64,000 bases of DNA from Bacteroidota bacterium (GCA_027621505.1 JAQCBK010000004.1:1-64000); one strand, 5' to 3'. Positions 47,400 to 57,710 are shown, counted from the stretch's first letter. Notes: generated from the sequence alone by a model not told the origin. Made by a program: numbers and translations.

Positions 47400-48668
47400 T
47401 TATTCGATCAAGCTGCTGTTTTGGGAAACTCCAATCTTAACCGAAAAAACCATAGCGGGGTCCCCGCGTTCTTGGAGGGAAGTGTACAGGTTGATGGTGG
47501 TCCGTTCAAAAACCTTATGGGCAATCTCATTGCCTTGATAACGGATGCTTACGGCTTGATCCAAATCCAACATCTCGTCGTTTAAATAGAGGAATAGGGT
47601 AGGGCTGTAGTTGGATTCGATATTGACCGAATTGGTGCTTCGGTCATAGGAGGCGATGACCTCTCCAGCTGTTTGGATCTGGTCTTGTGGCACTTCCAAC
47701 CAGTAAAATCTCCTATGGTGTCGGTCGTCCTGTTTCCAAACCACACTTTCAGGGGTCGGCCTACGATTGTATTGTGCCATCCATGGGAGGGCGACTGCAT
47801 CTTGCAAATTTATCCAATGTCCTAGGCCTTGGTGGATTTGTACATCATGGAGGTAGCTACCGGGAGCATCCGACTGCAATTTTTGGAGTTGATCTCTCCA
47901 TTCCTGGGCTTTTAAGTTTCGATTATAAGCGTTGTCCAATGCTCCCATATGCAGTGCAAAAGGGGTATTTTTTAATCCCAATGGAGAAGCATCGTTGGGA
48001 TGGCCTGCCATCATGGCGGCAGCGGCCCAGCGGTCGGCCATACGTGGAGCCAGTTGGTAAACCCCGTCTCCTCCAGCGGAATATCCCAGCAGATAAACTT
48101 TATTGGGGTTTACATTTTCTCGGATCACTGCCATTTGAATCAAGACATCCAAAAAGTCATCGATATGACTTTGATGCCAGAGATTCCAGGTATTGGTTGG
48201 CGCACGTGCGGCCAAGTACACCCCCTCCATACCATTCATGGTTTGGTCGTACAAATGTTTTTGGTTGTTGTATTGCTGATCGTTGACTTCGGCGCTTGTC
48301 TCTCCACCTCCGTGGAGTGAAATAAACAAAGATCGGCCACCGGAAGGAGCGGTACCAAAATGTTGATAATAAAATGGCATTTGCAAGTCTCCCATTTTCA
48401 AAACCCCTGCACTCCATTGACTGCCATAACGGGCTTCCAAAGCAGTTTGATGGTCTTGTATCAGTAAGGTAGTGGCTTCTTCCGCTTCTTTTTCCGACAG
48501 GGGGGTGGTCGCAAAATTCATTTTCGCTAGGGATTCCCTGCTATCGGCATCTTGGTTAATCCAACTGCTCAGCGTGGGGGTGTCTTGGGTTTCCGATACA
48601 GAATTTCGCTTTTCTTCTGCGCAATTGAGGTGCAAAAAAATCCAGAAAAATACTGGGATCTTTCTCAA
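47400..48668 (-). CDS. Lipoprotein alpha/beta hydrolase (PHB-depolymerase-like esterase)
   Basis: 422 aa. The TTG start overlaps the leuB stop (TTGA) and gives a lipoprotein signal, MRKIPVFFWIFLHLNC, lipidated at C16. Hydrolase core: SLHGGGETSAEV (oxyanion), GYSAGGDGVYQLAPRMA with the nucleophile serine, and a likely histidine in QGLGHWINL. A C-terminal beta-rich module (about 315-420; ESNYSPTLFLYLNDEMLD) is unassigned. The product should be outside the cytoplasm, so its coupling to leuB is not explained by leucine synthesis. The substrate is unknown; polyester or peptide-like esters are options. Confidence 0.82.
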   Translation of the reverse strand: MRKIPVFFWIFLHLNCAEEKRNSVSETQDTPTLSSWINQDADSRESLAKMNFATTPLSEKEAEEATTLLIQDHQTALEARYGSQWSAGVLKMGDLQMPFYYQHFGTAPSGGRSLFISLHGGGETSAEVNDQQYNNQKHLYDQTMNGMEGVYLAARAPTNTWNLWHQSHIDDFLDVLIQMAVIRENVNPNKVYLLGYSAGGDGVYQLAPRMADRWAAAAMMAGHPNDASPLGLKNTPFALHMGALDNAYNRNLKAQEWRDQLQKLQSDAPGSYLHDVQIHQGLGHWINLQDAVALPWMAQYNRRPTPESVVWKQDDRHHRRFYWLEVPQDQIQTAGEVIASYDRSTNSVNIESNYSPTLFLYLNDEMLDLDQAVSIRYQGNEIAHKVFERTTINLYTSLQERGDPAMVFSVKIGVSQNSSLIE

Positions 48669-49741
48669 ACGCTAAAGGCTTTGATTTGTGCGGCCAAATA
48701 ATCCCCCACTTCACTGGTTTTATAAGCTTTGGCATTTCCTTCTACCAAATCTTCGGTTACGATGCCTTCGGCAAGGGATTGATCGACGATTTTACGAATC
48801 AAAGCACCTTCTTCCTGCAGACCAAAAGACATTTCAAACATCATGGCTGCAGAGAGCACCGTCGCTAAGGGGTTGGCAATGTCTTTTCCAGCAGCCTGAG
48901 GGAATGAACCGTGGATGGGTTCAAACAGACCAATGTCAGAACCTACTGAGGCTGAGGGCATCAAGCCCATGGATCCAGAGATGACAGAAGCTTCGTCTGT
49001 TAGGATGTCTCCAAAAAGATTTTCGGTGATCAACACATCATAGCTATTGGGCCATTGGACCAATCGCATGGCCACTGCATCGACAAATTCATAGGACACT
49101 TCCACTTCGGGATAGTCTTTTTCCATGGCCTGAACGGTTTCGCGCCACAGACGGGAGCTTTCCAAAACGTTGGCTTTGTCCACACAACACAATTTTTTAC
49201 TGCGCGTCATGGCCAGTTCGAACCCTTTTTTGGCCAACCGCTGAATTTCTGATCGGGTATAGGTACAGGTATCAAAAGCCGTATTGCCATCATCTTTTCG
49301 GCCCCTTTCTCCAAAATAGATCCCTCCAGTGAGTTCCCTTAAAAATACCAAATCGGTTCCTTCAATACGTTCTTTTTTAAGGGGAGATTTGTCGATCAAA
49401 GAAGGAAAGGTAAAAGTGGGTCGAACGTTGGCAAACAAGCCTAATTTTTGTCGCATTTTCAGCAGTCCTTGTTCGGGTCGTACTTTGGCTGAGGGGTCGT
49501 TATCAAAACGCGGGTGACCGATGGCTCCAAACAATACGGCATCAGAGCTAACACATATCTCATGGGTTTCGTCGGGATAGGGTTCCCCAACTGCATCTAT
49601 GGCGGCAGCACCTGTCAGGGCGGGCATCCACTGGATATCGTGATTGAATTTTTTGGCGATCGCGTCGCATACTTTAACGGCTTGGTCAATAACTTCTGGT
49701 CCGATACCGTCTCCGGCCAATAAGGCGATTTTTAATTGCAT
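48665..49741 (-). CDS. leuB: 3-Isopropylmalate dehydrogenase
   Basis: NAD-dependent oxidative decarboxylation of 3-isopropylmalate. 358 aa. LLAGDGIGPEVIDQAV at the N-terminus, the substrate arginines around RPEQGLLKMRQKLGLFANVRP, and the metal-binding stretch NLFGDILTDEASVISGSMG. The ATG shares one base with the stop of the preceding synthase (TAATG). If that synthase makes citramalate, LeuB would also serve isoleucine synthesis. Confidence 0.96.
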   Translation of the reverse strand: MQLKIALLAGDGIGPEVIDQAVKVCDAIAKKFNHDIQWMPALTGAAAIDAVGEPYPDETHEICVSSDAVLFGAIGHPRFDNDPSAKVRPEQGLLKMRQKLGLFANVRPTFTFPSLIDKSPLKKERIEGTDLVFLRELTGGIYFGERGRKDDGNTAFDTCTYTRSEIQRLAKKGFELAMTRSKKLCCVDKANVLESSRLWRETVQAMEKDYPEVEVSYEFVDAVAMRLVQWPNSYDVLITENLFGDILTDEASVISGSMGLMPSASVGSDIGLFEPIHGSFPQAAGKDIANPLATVLSAAMMFEMSFGLQEEGALIRKIVDQSLAEGIVTEDLVEGNAKAYKTSEVGDYLAAQIKAFSV

Positions 49742-51261
49742 TAGCTTGAAATGATGTTTAACATTTTTTCGGTGGCTTTGATGGCCGATACGGTTTGATC
49801 GGAATCCAACCCACGGGTGATGAATTCCTTACCTCCATTTTTCCAGGTGATTAGGGTTTCACATAAGGCGTCGGAATTACTTCCAGGGGGGATGCGAACA
49901 GCATAGTCCGTCAGCTGGGGGAGGATCATTTTTTTCTTTTTATAGATTTTTTTGATCGCATTCATGAAGGCGTCAAATTGTCCATCGCCCGCTGCGATTT
50001 CCTCTAATATTTCTCCTTCCATATCCAGGGATACCACTGTGTTGGGTTTTAGCCCTTTGGCGTGGGTTAATACATAGGAGTTTACTTTTACCTTTTGTTC
50101 GGTATTGCTATTGAGTACATCGGAGATGATATAGGGGAGATCTTCGGTGGTGACAATTTCCTTTTTGTCTCCCAATTCTATGATGCGTTGGGTCACTTTT
50201 TTGACTTCCTCATCGTTTAGTGTTAGCCCCAGTTTTTGAAGGTTTTTTTGTATGTTGGCTTTACCAGAAGTTTTGCCCAAGGCGTATTCCCGGGTTCTTC
50301 CAAAACGTTCGGGTAGCAGGTCGTTAAAATAAAGGTTTTTCTTTTTGTCCCCATCGGCATGGATACCGGCGGTTTGTGTAAAAACATTCTGCCCCACAAT
50401 GGGTTTGTTGGCTGGGATTCTAAAGCCTGTAAAAGTAGCAACCAGCTTACTTACTTTATAGAGCGAGGACTCGTTGATGTTAATTTCTACCTCGGGAAGA
50501 AAATCTTTGAGGGTGGCTACCGTACTGGCCATGGGGGTGTTTCCGGCACGTTCTCCCATCCCATTGACGGTGAGGTGAAGCCCATGACAACCTGCTCTAA
50601 CGGCTTCCATGGCATTGGCCACGCTCAGGTCGTAATCGTTGTGACCGTGAAAATCAAAATGAAGGTTTGGAAAATTTTGAACCACCTCAGAGACAAAGGA
50701 AAAGGTTTCGTAATAGGTCATTACCCCCAGGGTGTCGGGCAGTAACACCCTTTTGATGGGTTGGGTTGACAGGAATGATAGATATTCCTTTACATAATCC
50801 GACGAATTACGCATGCCGTTGCTCCAATCCTCCAAATAAACATTGGTGTTGATGCCTTCTTTATGAGCGTCCGAGACATGGGTCTCGATGGCTTTAAAAT
50901 GTTGGTCGGGTGTTTTTTTGAGTTGGTGCTTAAGGTGATTGAGCGACCCTTTGGTCAGTAGGTTCTGAACTTTTGTACCCGTCTGGAGCATCCAGTCGAT
51001 TGAGCTTCCTCCGTCAACAAAAGTCAAAATTTCAATTTTTTCTTGATGGCCTTTGTCTTTTGCCCATTGGGATACTTCTTTGACCGATTGGAGTTCTCCC
51101 TCCGACACCCGTGCCGAGGCAATCTCTATTCGATCCACTTTAAGCTCTTCCAACAACAACTGAGAAAGCGTCAGTTTTTCGGCTATTGAAAACGATACAC
51201 CTGAAGTTTGTTCCCCGTCACGCAGGGTCGTATCCATGATTTCTATCGTTCTTTTTTCCAT
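49741..51261 (-). CDS. LeuA/CimA-like synthase with C-terminal regulatory domain
   Basis: 506 aa. HMGL-like barrel (about 5-280): [17 protein letters not shown], metal-binding HGHNDYDLSVANAME, and NGMGERAGNTP. A LeuA dimerisation/regulatory domain follows (about 370-505). It is the second LeuA-type gene in the operon; leuA at 53305 lacks the regulatory domain. The opening [20 protein letters not shown] with RIEIASARVSEGE resembles citramalate synthases, but some 2-isopropylmalate synthases look alike, so the substrate (pyruvate or 2-ketoisovalerate) is uncertain. 25 nt after leuD; coupled to leuB. Confidence 0.85.
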   Translation of the reverse strand: MEKRTIEIMDTTLRDGEQTSGVSFSIAEKLTLSQLLLEELKVDRIEIASARVSEGELQSVKEVSQWAKDKGHQEKIEILTFVDGGSSIDWMLQTGTKVQNLLTKGSLNHLKHQLKKTPDQHFKAIETHVSDAHKEGINTNVYLEDWSNGMRNSSDYVKEYLSFLSTQPIKRVLLPDTLGVMTYYETFSFVSEVVQNFPNLHFDFHGHNDYDLSVANAMEAVRAGCHGLHLTVNGMGERAGNTPMASTVATLKDFLPEVEININESSLYKVSKLVATFTGFRIPANKPIVGQNVFTQTAGIHADGDKKKNLYFNDLLPERFGRTREYALGKTSGKANIQKNLQKLGLTLNDEEVKKVTQRIIELGDKKEIVTTEDLPYIISDVLNSNTEQKVKVNSYVLTHAKGLKPNTVVSLDMEGEILEEIAAGDGQFDAFMNAIKKIYKKKKMILPQLTDYAVRIPPGSNSDALCETLITWKNGGKEFITRGLDSDQTVSAIKATEKMLNIISS

Positions 51262-51286
51262 TTTCTTTTAGGGTTGGGAAAATGCG

Positions 51287-51883
51287 CTAGAGCGGGGTGT
51301 TTTTTGAGAAGGTTCTGATGTCTTCTTTGATGTTAAGGAGATAGTCGATATCATCAAAACCGTTGGTCATGTTTTCTTTTTTGTAGGGGTTGATTTCGAA
51401 ATGTTCTGCGGCACCGCTGGCGTCAATGCTTATTTTTTGATGGGGAAGATCAACGGTAAAGTTGGAATTAGGGTCAGCATCAATGGCAGCAAAGATTTGT
51501 TCCAAAAAAACTGGACTCACTTGAACGGGCAGTACGCCAATGTTCAGGCAGTTGTTTCTAAAGATGTCGGCAAAAAAACTGGAAACCACACAGCGGAAAC
51601 CATAGTCGTAAATGGCCCAAGCAGCGTGTTCGCGAGATGAACCTGAACCAAAATTTTTACCCCCGACGAGGATCTTTCCACTAAAAGTGTCGTTGTTGAG
51701 CACAAAATCTTTTTTTGGGGTATCATCGCTATTGTAACGCCAATCTCGAAACAGATTGTCTCCAAAACCGACCCGCTCAGTTGCTTTTAAAAATCGAGCT
51801 GGTATAATTTGGTCCGTATCTACATTTTCGATGGGTAGAGGCACGGCGCTACTCTTAAGGATATTGAATTTGTCGTATGCCAT
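51287..51883 (-). CDS. leuD: 3-Isopropylmalate dehydratase, small subunit
   Basis: 198 aa swivel domain that completes the aconitase-like active site with LeuC. VDTDQIIPARFLK at the N-terminus and the substrate loop GKNFGSGSSREHAAWAI. One base overlap with leuC (TAATG), consistent with a fixed heterodimer. Confidence 0.95.
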   Translation of the reverse strand: MAYDKFNILKSSAVPLPIENVDTDQIIPARFLKATERVGFGDNLFRDWRYNSDDTPKKDFVLNNDTFSGKILVGGKNFGSGSSREHAAWAIYDYGFRCVVSSFFADIFRNNCLNIGVLPVQVSPVFLEQIFAAIDADPNSNFTVDLPHQKISIDASGAAEHFEINPYKKENMTNGFDDIDYLLNIKEDIRTFSKNTPL

Positions 51884-53283
51884 TAGGAATTCATTAAGGT
51901 TCTGGGATCGGTTACTTTTCCAGTTACGGCAGCGGCTGCTGCCATAATGGGACTGGCCAATAGGGTACGAGAGCCGGGGCCTTGCCGTCCTTCAAAGTTT
52001 CTGTTGGAAGTGCTCACAGCGTATTTTCCTATTGGGACTTTATCGTCGTTCATGGCCAAACAAGCCGAGCAACCGGGTTCTCGCAATTCAAATCCAGAAG
52101 CTTGGAGGATTTCCAATAGGCCTTCTTCTTTGATGGCTTTTTCCACTTTATGAGATCCAGGGACCAACCATGCCGTTACATTGTCGGCTTTTTTACGCCC
52201 TTTTACCATTTCAGCAAAAGCGCGAAAATCTTCAATCCTTCCATTGGTACAACTGCCAACAAAGACAAAATCAATGGATTTGCCAATCATGCTTTCCCCT
52301 TCATTGAATCCCATATAATCAAGGGCTTTTTGATAGGTCGCGGCACCGCCTTCTATGTCGTCGGCAGTGGGGATGTCCTTGGAGATCCCGATTCCCATTC
52401 CAGGATTGGTGCCAAAAGTGATCATGGGTTCTATTGCGGCACCGTCGAAGATAAATTCTTTGTCGAATGAAGCCCCTTCATCGGTGAACAATTCTTGCCA
52501 GTATCCCATGGCCTTGTCCCAATCGGCTCCTTCGGGGGTAAACTCTCGGCCTTTGATGTAATGAAAGGTTTTTTCGTCGGGGGCGATCATACCGCCTCTT
52601 GCCCCCATTTCAATACTGAGATTGCAAACCGTCATGCGCCCTTCCATACTCATATTTTTAAACACATCACCAGCATATTCAACAAAATGGCCTGTCGCTC
52701 CTGAAGTGGTCAGTTGGGAGATGATAAACAAAGCCACGTCTTTGGGGGTAACTCCAAATTGAAGGTTTCCATTAATGGTGATCCTCATTTTTTTAGGTTT
52801 GGGCTGGAGGATACACTGGGTGGACAATACCATTTCGACTTCAGAGGTTCCAATCCCGAAGGCAATTGCGCCAAAGGCACCATGCGTGGAGGTATGAGAA
52901 TCCCCACAAACAATGGTTGCTCCAGGCAGGGTGATGCCATATTCTGGGCCTACTACGTGGACAATTCCATTTTTTTCATGCCCTAGTCCCCAATAAGAGA
53001 TACCGTGTTCTTTTGCATTTTTTTCCAACGCATCCAATTGCTTGGCCGACAAGGGATCCGCCACGGGAAGGTGCTGATTGATGGTGGGGGTATTGTGATC
53101 GGCGGTGGCAAAAGTACGTTCTGGGTACATCACCTTGATGTCCCTGTTTTTTAAACCTAAAAAGGCCACTGGGCTGGTCACCTCGTGTACCATGTGTCGG
53201 TCGATGAATAGTACATCTGGACCTTGATCAATTTGTTGGACTATATGCTTGTCCCAAACTTTATCAAAAAGTGTTTTCTTCAT
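51883..53283 (-). CDS. leuC: 3-Isopropylmalate dehydratase, large subunit
   Basis: 466 aa; isomerises 2- to 3-isopropylmalate (and could act on citramalate). [4Fe-4S] ligands: the cysteine in [14 protein letters not shown] and the pair in [14 protein letters not shown]. Also [18 protein letters not shown] at 53281-53283. A -7 element lies 7 nt upstream, so the gene may have its own start in addition to read-through from leuA. Confidence 0.96.
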   Translation of the reverse strand: MKKTLFDKVWDKHIVQQIDQGPDVLFIDRHMVHEVTSPVAFLGLKNRDIKVMYPERTFATADHNTPTINQHLPVADPLSAKQLDALEKNAKEHGISYWGLGHEKNGIVHVVGPEYGITLPGATIVCGDSHTSTHGAFGAIAFGIGTSEVEMVLSTQCILQPKPKKMRITINGNLQFGVTPKDVALFIISQLTTSGATGHFVEYAGDVFKNMSMEGRMTVCNLSIEMGARGGMIAPDEKTFHYIKGREFTPEGADWDKAMGYWQELFTDEGASFDKEFIFDGAAIEPMITFGTNPGMGIGISKDIPTADDIEGGAATYQKALDYMGFNEGESMIGKSIDFVFVGSCTNGRIEDFRAFAEMVKGRKKADNVTAWLVPGSHKVEKAIKEEGLLEILQASGFELREPGCSACLAMNDDKVPIGKYAVSTSNRNFEGRQGPGSRTLLASPIMAAAAAVTGKVTDPRTLMNS

Positions 53284-53290
53284 GCCAATG

Positions 53291-53298
53291 CAAAAATA
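53291..53298 (-). promoter_or_regulatory. -7 element 7 nt before leuC
   Basis: Minus strand TATTTTTG, an exact TAnnTTTG, in the 21-nt leuA-leuC gap. The start would fall at or next to the ATG. The same spacing occurs at menD. Confidence 0.4.
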
Positions 53299-53304
53299 AG
53301 TGAT

Positions 53305-54459
53305 TTATAATCCGCAGGCCTCAATTATTTTAGGAATGTCTTCATCGTTGACTTCCTTCTGTAGGTCTGCAACTTTTAAAAATTCTGTATAAACTTTGTC
53401 CAGTTGAAGCTTGTCCAATTCAAAGCCGATATTCTTGGCGCGGTAGGCCAATGCAGCTCGACCACTCCTGGCCGTGAGGACAATAGCGGACTGGGTGACC
53501 CCTACATCGTGGGGATCCATAATTTCGTAAGTTTCTCTTTTTTTGATCACACCGTCTTGATGGATGCCGGAACTGTGGGCAAAAGCATTGGCTCCCACCA
53601 CAGCTTTGTTGGGTTGAACGGGCATGCCCATGCTCTCAGAAACCAACAGACTGGTGGAGTAGAGTAATTTAGAATTGATGTTCGTGTCCAAATTCAAATC
53701 AGGATGCTGACGCATGATCATCACCACTTCCTCCAGTGAGGTATTTCCAGCCCTTTCACCGATTCCGTTGATGGTGCACTCAATTTGCCTTGCACCGTTG
53801 ATTACCCCTGCAATGGAGTTGGCAGTAGCCAGGCCTAAGTCGTTATGGCAATGACATGACAAGATGGCCTTGTCGATGCCTTTGACGTTCTCTTTCAGGT
53901 ATTTTATTTTTGCTCCATACTCCTCTGGCAAACAATAACCAGTGGTGTCGGGAATGTTCAGTACCGTGGCACCTGCTTTGATTACAGCCTCACAGACCCT
54001 CGCCAAATATTCGTTGTCGGTTCTTCCAGCATCTTCTGCATAAAATTCGACGTCTTCTACAAAACTTTTGGCATAGCTGACCGCTGAGATTGCCCTTTCC
54101 ATGATCGCCTCTCGGTTGGAATTGAACTTGTATTGGATGTGTGCGTCGGAGGTGCCGATACCGGTATGGATTCTCGATTTTTTGGCCCCCTTCAGGGCCT
54201 CTGCCGCCACCTCAATATCTTTCTTGACTGCTCGGGTTAAACCGCATACCCTTGCATTTTTGATGAGTTGGGAAATTTTTACTACTGAATCGAAATCGCC
54301 AGGACTGGAAATGGGAAACCCAGCCTCTAAAACATCGACGCCCAGTTCGTCCAATCGTTCAGCAATGATAAGTTTGTTGCGCGTATCCAATTTGCAACCG
54401 GGAACTTGCTCACCGTCACGTAAAGTTGTATCAAAAATTTGTACCTTTCCTTTAGACAT
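53305..54459 (-). CDS. leuA: 2-Isopropylmalate synthase (short form, no regulatory domain)
   Basis: 384 aa from the ATG at 54457-54459 ([17 protein letters not shown]); an ATG six codons earlier is possible. HMGL barrel with [32 protein letters not shown] (metal ligands) and [14 protein letters not shown], then only a short tail. Normal LeuA proteins are about 510 aa; the leucine-binding C-terminal domain is missing, so feedback control by leucine is unlikely. First gene of the leu operon, divergent from the 522-aa unknown. Confidence 0.93.
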   Translation of the reverse strand: MSKGKVQIFDTTLRDGEQVPGCKLDTRNKLIIAERLDELGVDVLEAGFPISSPGDFDSVVKISQLIKNARVCGLTRAVKKDIEVAAEALKGAKKSRIHTGIGTSDAHIQYKFNSNREAIMERAISAVSYAKSFVEDVEFYAEDAGRTDNEYLARVCEAVIKAGATVLNIPDTTGYCLPEEYGAKIKYLKENVKGIDKAILSCHCHNDLGLATANSIAGVINGARQIECTINGIGERAGNTSLEEVVMIMRQHPDLNLDTNINSKLLYSTSLLVSESMGMPVQPNKAVVGANAFAHSSGIHQDGVIKKRETYEIMDPHDVGVTQSAIVLTARSGRAALAYRAKNIGFELDKLQLDKVYTEFLKVADLQKEVNDEDIPKIIEACGL

Positions 54460-54545
54460 CTGTAGGGTTAAATGCAATGCTTAACGAAAGTATAACGAAA
54501 AACCAAATACTGAGTTTAAATCATTAATTTTATTACAATATTCTC

Positions 54546-54553
54546 TACCTTTG
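54546..54553 (+). promoter_or_regulatory. -7 element before the 522-aa unknown gene
   Basis: TACCTTTG fits TAnnTTTG, 51 nt before the ATG at 54605. Confidence 0.5.
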
Positions 54554-54604
54554 TTTTAAATTTAAGTCACTGCAAATAAGAGAGTTAAATAAGCTTTTGT
54601 TACA

Positions 54605-56173
54605 ATGATTAATGAACAAAAAGACAATTTATTTCAACTGATTAAGTCGTTGACCAAATCGGAGAAGCGTCAATTTAAGTTGTACGTGGGTCGGATGGGT
54701 TCCAATAACAACGCCAAATTTCTCAGTCTTTTTAACTTTTTGGACAAATTAGACAAGTACAGTGAAAAGGCCATTTTGGTCAAGGGTATTGTCACCAAAC
54801 AACAGCTTTCCAATCTTAAAGCCCATCTATACAAACAAATTTTGATCAGTTTGAGGTTGAATCCCATTCATCAAAACATTCGGATTCAGATTCGAGAGCA
54901 AATGGATTTTGCCGTCATATTGTATCAGAAAGGTTTATACAAATTGAGTCTTAAAATTTTGGACAAAGTCAAAACATTGGCCCTAAAAAACGAAGAGAAA
55001 TATGCCGCATACGATATCGTTGAATTCGAGAAACTTATTGAATCACAGTACATCACTAGGAGTTTGTCCAACCGTGCTCAGGAGTTGATCAAAGAGGCCG
55101 ATGAACTGAGAAACCACAACGACCTTACCAGCCAACTGTCCAACCTTTCCCTGCTGTTATACGAACAGTTGATCAAAACTGGTTATGCCAAAAGTGACGA
55201 TGAATTCAGAGAAATCACCAAGTTTTTCTACGAGAGAATGCCAGCTTTAGAATTGGACAAATTGGGGTTCCGTGAAAAGCTGTGGTATTTTAAAGCCCAC
55301 GTATGGTATAGCTTTTTAGTTCAGGACTTCCTATCCTGTTTCAAGTACGCCAGCAAGTGGGTGGACATGTTCAACGAAAATCCAGAGATGATCTCCATCC
55401 ATCCTGTCTTTTATCTTAAGGGAAATAATTTTTTGATGGAATCTTTGGCATTGATCAAGTATCCTGAAAAGTTTAAGGAAACCCTTCACCATATGTTGAT
55501 CAAAATCGATTCTGATGAATTCCCTAAGAATGATAATTTGGCAGCATTAAGCTTTTTGTATTCCTACAACAACCGCTTTAACCTGTATTTTTTACAAGGA
55601 GAATTTAAAGAAGGCTTGTCCATTTTACCAGAGGTCATTCAGGGGATTGAAAAATTTAAAAACCAGATTGACCCCCATCATGTGATGTTGTTTTACTATA
55701 AAATTGCATGCTTGTATTTTGGGTTGGAAGACAATGAAAATTGTATCGTTTATCTGAATAAAATCATACAGAACAAGCATTTAAAAATGCGTGAGGATTT
55801 GTTGTGTTTTACCAGGGTCCTCAGCTTGGTAGCCCATTATGAGGCAGGTTTTGACTACCATCTGGAAAGCCATTTGAGGGAAACCTACAAATTTTTGATC
55901 AAAATGGACGACCTTCATGAGGTGCAAAAAGCGATGATCCGTTTTGTTCGATCACTCGGAGATATCTACCCCCATGAGCTTAAGGCGGCCTTTGTCAAAC
56001 TCCACAAAGAGCTCAAACAATACGAAGAAGATCCCTATGAGCGACGTGCTTTTCTCTACTTGGATGTCTTGTCTTGGCTGGAGAGTAAAATCGAAAACCG
56101 TCCTGTGGGAGAGATCATCCGCGAGAAAGCCAAGGTCATCAATAGGAAAGAGCGAAACTCCATTCAGGTTTAA
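54605..56173 (+). CDS. Conserved helical-repeat protein of unknown function
   Basis: 522 aa with no signal peptide or membrane helix, so cytoplasmic. It opens INEQKDNLFQLIKSLTKSEK and is almost wholly alpha-helical, with spaced aromatic and leucine positions suggesting TPR-like repeats (for example YDIVEFEKLIESQYITR, then LYFLQGEFKEGLSILP, IACLYFGLEDNENCIVYLNK). The C-terminus is charged (REKAKVINRKERNS). I recognise it as a type found widely in Bacteroidota, but know of no assigned role. It has its own promoter-like element and is divergent from leuA. A scaffold or regulatory function is only a guess. Confidence 0.85.
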   Translation: MINEQKDNLFQLIKSLTKSEKRQFKLYVGRMGSNNNAKFLSLFNFLDKLDKYSEKAILVKGIVTKQQLSNLKAHLYKQILISLRLNPIHQNIRIQIREQMDFAVILYQKGLYKLSLKILDKVKTLALKNEEKYAAYDIVEFEKLIESQYITRSLSNRAQELIKEADELRNHNDLTSQLSNLSLLLYEQLIKTGYAKSDDEFREITKFFYERMPALELDKLGFREKLWYFKAHVWYSFLVQDFLSCFKYASKWVDMFNENPEMISIHPVFYLKGNNFLMESLALIKYPEKFKETLHHMLIKIDSDEFPKNDNLAALSFLYSYNNRFNLYFLQGEFKEGLSILPEVIQGIEKFKNQIDPHHVMLFYYKIACLYFGLEDNENCIVYLNKIIQNKHLKMREDLLCFTRVLSLVAHYEAGFDYHLESHLRETYKFLIKMDDLHEVQKAMIRFVRSLGDIYPHELKAAFVKLHKELKQYEEDPYERRAFLYLDVLSWLESKIENRPVGEIIREKAKVINRKERNSIQV

Positions 56174-56813
56174 CTGGAGGATCGGCAACAATGCTGATGC
56201 TTTCTTTGGTGGTCGGGTGTTCCACCTTCAGTAAACGCGCATGCAAGGCTATGCTTCCATCGGGATTGCTTCTTTTGGCGCCGTACTTTAAATCTCCTTT
56301 GATGGGAAATCCCAAATGCGATAGTTGACTCCTGATTTGGTGATGCCTTCCTGTCTCAATTTCAATTTCCAATACAGCATATCGGTCCAGATCTTGAATT
56401 TTCTTGTAGTGAAGTACCCCTTTTTTAGATCCGCCGACTTCTTGGTCATGAGCAAAAGACTTGTTCATCTTTGGATTGCGTTTCAACCAATGGATTAGTG
56501 TTGCACTGGTGGGAGCAATATCAGCCTCAACGATGGCCCAATAGATTTTATGGGTTTTCCGTTCCTTAAACTGCAAGTTCATTCTGGTCAATGCTTTGGA
56601 GGTTCTGGCAAAAAGCACCACACCACTGGTGGGTCGGTCCAAACGGTGAATGACCCCCAAAAATACCGCTCCCGATTTGTTGTATTTCTTTTTAATATAA
56701 GTTTTGACTTTGTCCACCAAAGGCTCATCCCCCGTTTGGTCGCCTTGTACCAAATCGCCTGCGGATTTGTTTACCGCAATAAGATGATTGTCTTCGTAGA
56801 GTATCTCCAACAC
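56139..56813 (-). CDS. RluA family pseudouridine synthase
   Basis: 224 aa. Catalytic aspartate in the motif HRLDRPTSGVVLFART (about 58-73), GRHHQIRSQLSHLGFPIKGD for RNA binding. No N-terminal S4 domain. It modifies uridines in rRNA or tRNA, target not predictable. Its 3' end overlaps the convergent unknown gene by 35 bp. 14 nt downstream of panB, probably co-transcribed. Confidence 0.92.
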   Translation of the reverse strand: MLEILYEDNHLIAVNKSAGDLVQGDQTGDEPLVDKVKTYIKKKYNKSGAVFLGVIHRLDRPTSGVVLFARTSKALTRMNLQFKERKTHKIYWAIVEADIAPTSATLIHWLKRNPKMNKSFAHDQEVGGSKKGVLHYKKIQDLDRYAVLEIEIETGRHHQIRSQLSHLGFPIKGDLKYGAKRSNPDGSIALHARLLKVEHPTTKESISIVADPPVKPEWSFALSY

Positions 56814-56827
56814 AACGCAAGCGGGGG

Positions 56828-57646
56828 CTAATACTGTTCTTCTGGCTTTGGAAAATCCTGATTTTTGACGTCTTCCGTATAGGCTTTTACAGCCTTAGAA
56901 ATGTCGCTGTTGAGATCGAGATACCGTCTTAAAAAACGAGGACTGAATTCTTTGTTCATCCCCAACATATCATTGACGACCAATACCTGACCGTCTACTT
57001 CGCCTCCCGCGCCAATTCCAATAATGGGAATGTCCAGGGTTTGGGTGACTTTTTCCGCCAATTTTGCGGGGATTTTTTCCAATACAATTGCAAAACACCC
57101 TGCTTTTTCCAGCATCATGGCATCATTTAACAGTTGTTGGGCTTCGGCTTCTTCTTTGGCTCTTACGCTGTAGGTTCCAAACTTATAGATGGATTGTGGG
57201 GTTAACCCAAGGTGTCCCATGACGGGAATGCCAGCCTTGAGGATCCTTTGAATAGATTCTTGAATTTGACTCCCTCCTTCCAATTTAACGGCATGTGCTC
57301 CAGATTCTTTCATGATTCGGATGGCCGACCGCAAAGCTTCTTTGGAGTCGGCCTGGTAGGTGCCAAAAGGAAGATCAACTACCACCAATGCCCTTTCTAC
57401 CCCTCGAACCACACTCGTGGCATGGTAGATCATTTGATCCAATGTAATGGGTAGGGTCGTTTCATGTCCAGCCATCACATTCGAGGCAGAGTCTCCAACC
57501 AAAATTACATCAATTCCCGCTTTATCAATGATGCCGGCCATGGTGAAATCGTAGGCAGTCAACATCGCAATTTTTTCCCCTTTGGCCTTAAATTCCGCCA
57601 AGGTTCTGGTGGTGATGCGGGAATAATCATTTTTTAATTTGGACAT
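56828..57646 (-). CDS. panB: 3-Methyl-2-oxobutanoate hydroxymethyltransferase
   Basis: First committed step of pantothenate synthesis: adds a hydroxymethyl group from methylene-THF to 2-ketoisovalerate, the ilv product. 272 aa. Metal and substrate motifs: [27 protein letters not shown], and [14 protein letters not shown]. The catalytic glutamate region is [23 protein letters not shown] lies near the end. Followed by the pseudouridine synthase gene; divergent from dnaK. Confidence 0.96.
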   Translation of the reverse strand: MSKLKNDYSRITTRTLAEFKAKGEKIAMLTAYDFTMAGIIDKAGIDVILVGDSASNVMAGHETTLPITLDQMIYHATSVVRGVERALVVVDLPFGTYQADSKEALRSAIRIMKESGAHAVKLEGGSQIQESIQRILKAGIPVMGHLGLTPQSIYKFGTYSVRAKEEAEAQQLLNDAMMLEKAGCFAIVLEKIPAKLAEKVTQTLDIPIIGIGAGGEVDGQVLVVNDMLGMNKEFSPRFLRRYLDLNSDISKAVKAYTEDVKNQDFPKPEEQY

Positions 57647-57710
57647 AACGCAGTAAAATTAGTTTTTTTTGACAGATCACGGAAGAGATCCCTAGCGAAT
57701 CATCACATTA

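Noticed and set aside
47687-48286. 199-codon open frame on the plus strand
   Set aside because: Antisense to the lipoprotein esterase gene, whose minus-strand frame has clear hydrolase motifs; the plus frame has no domain-like sequence.
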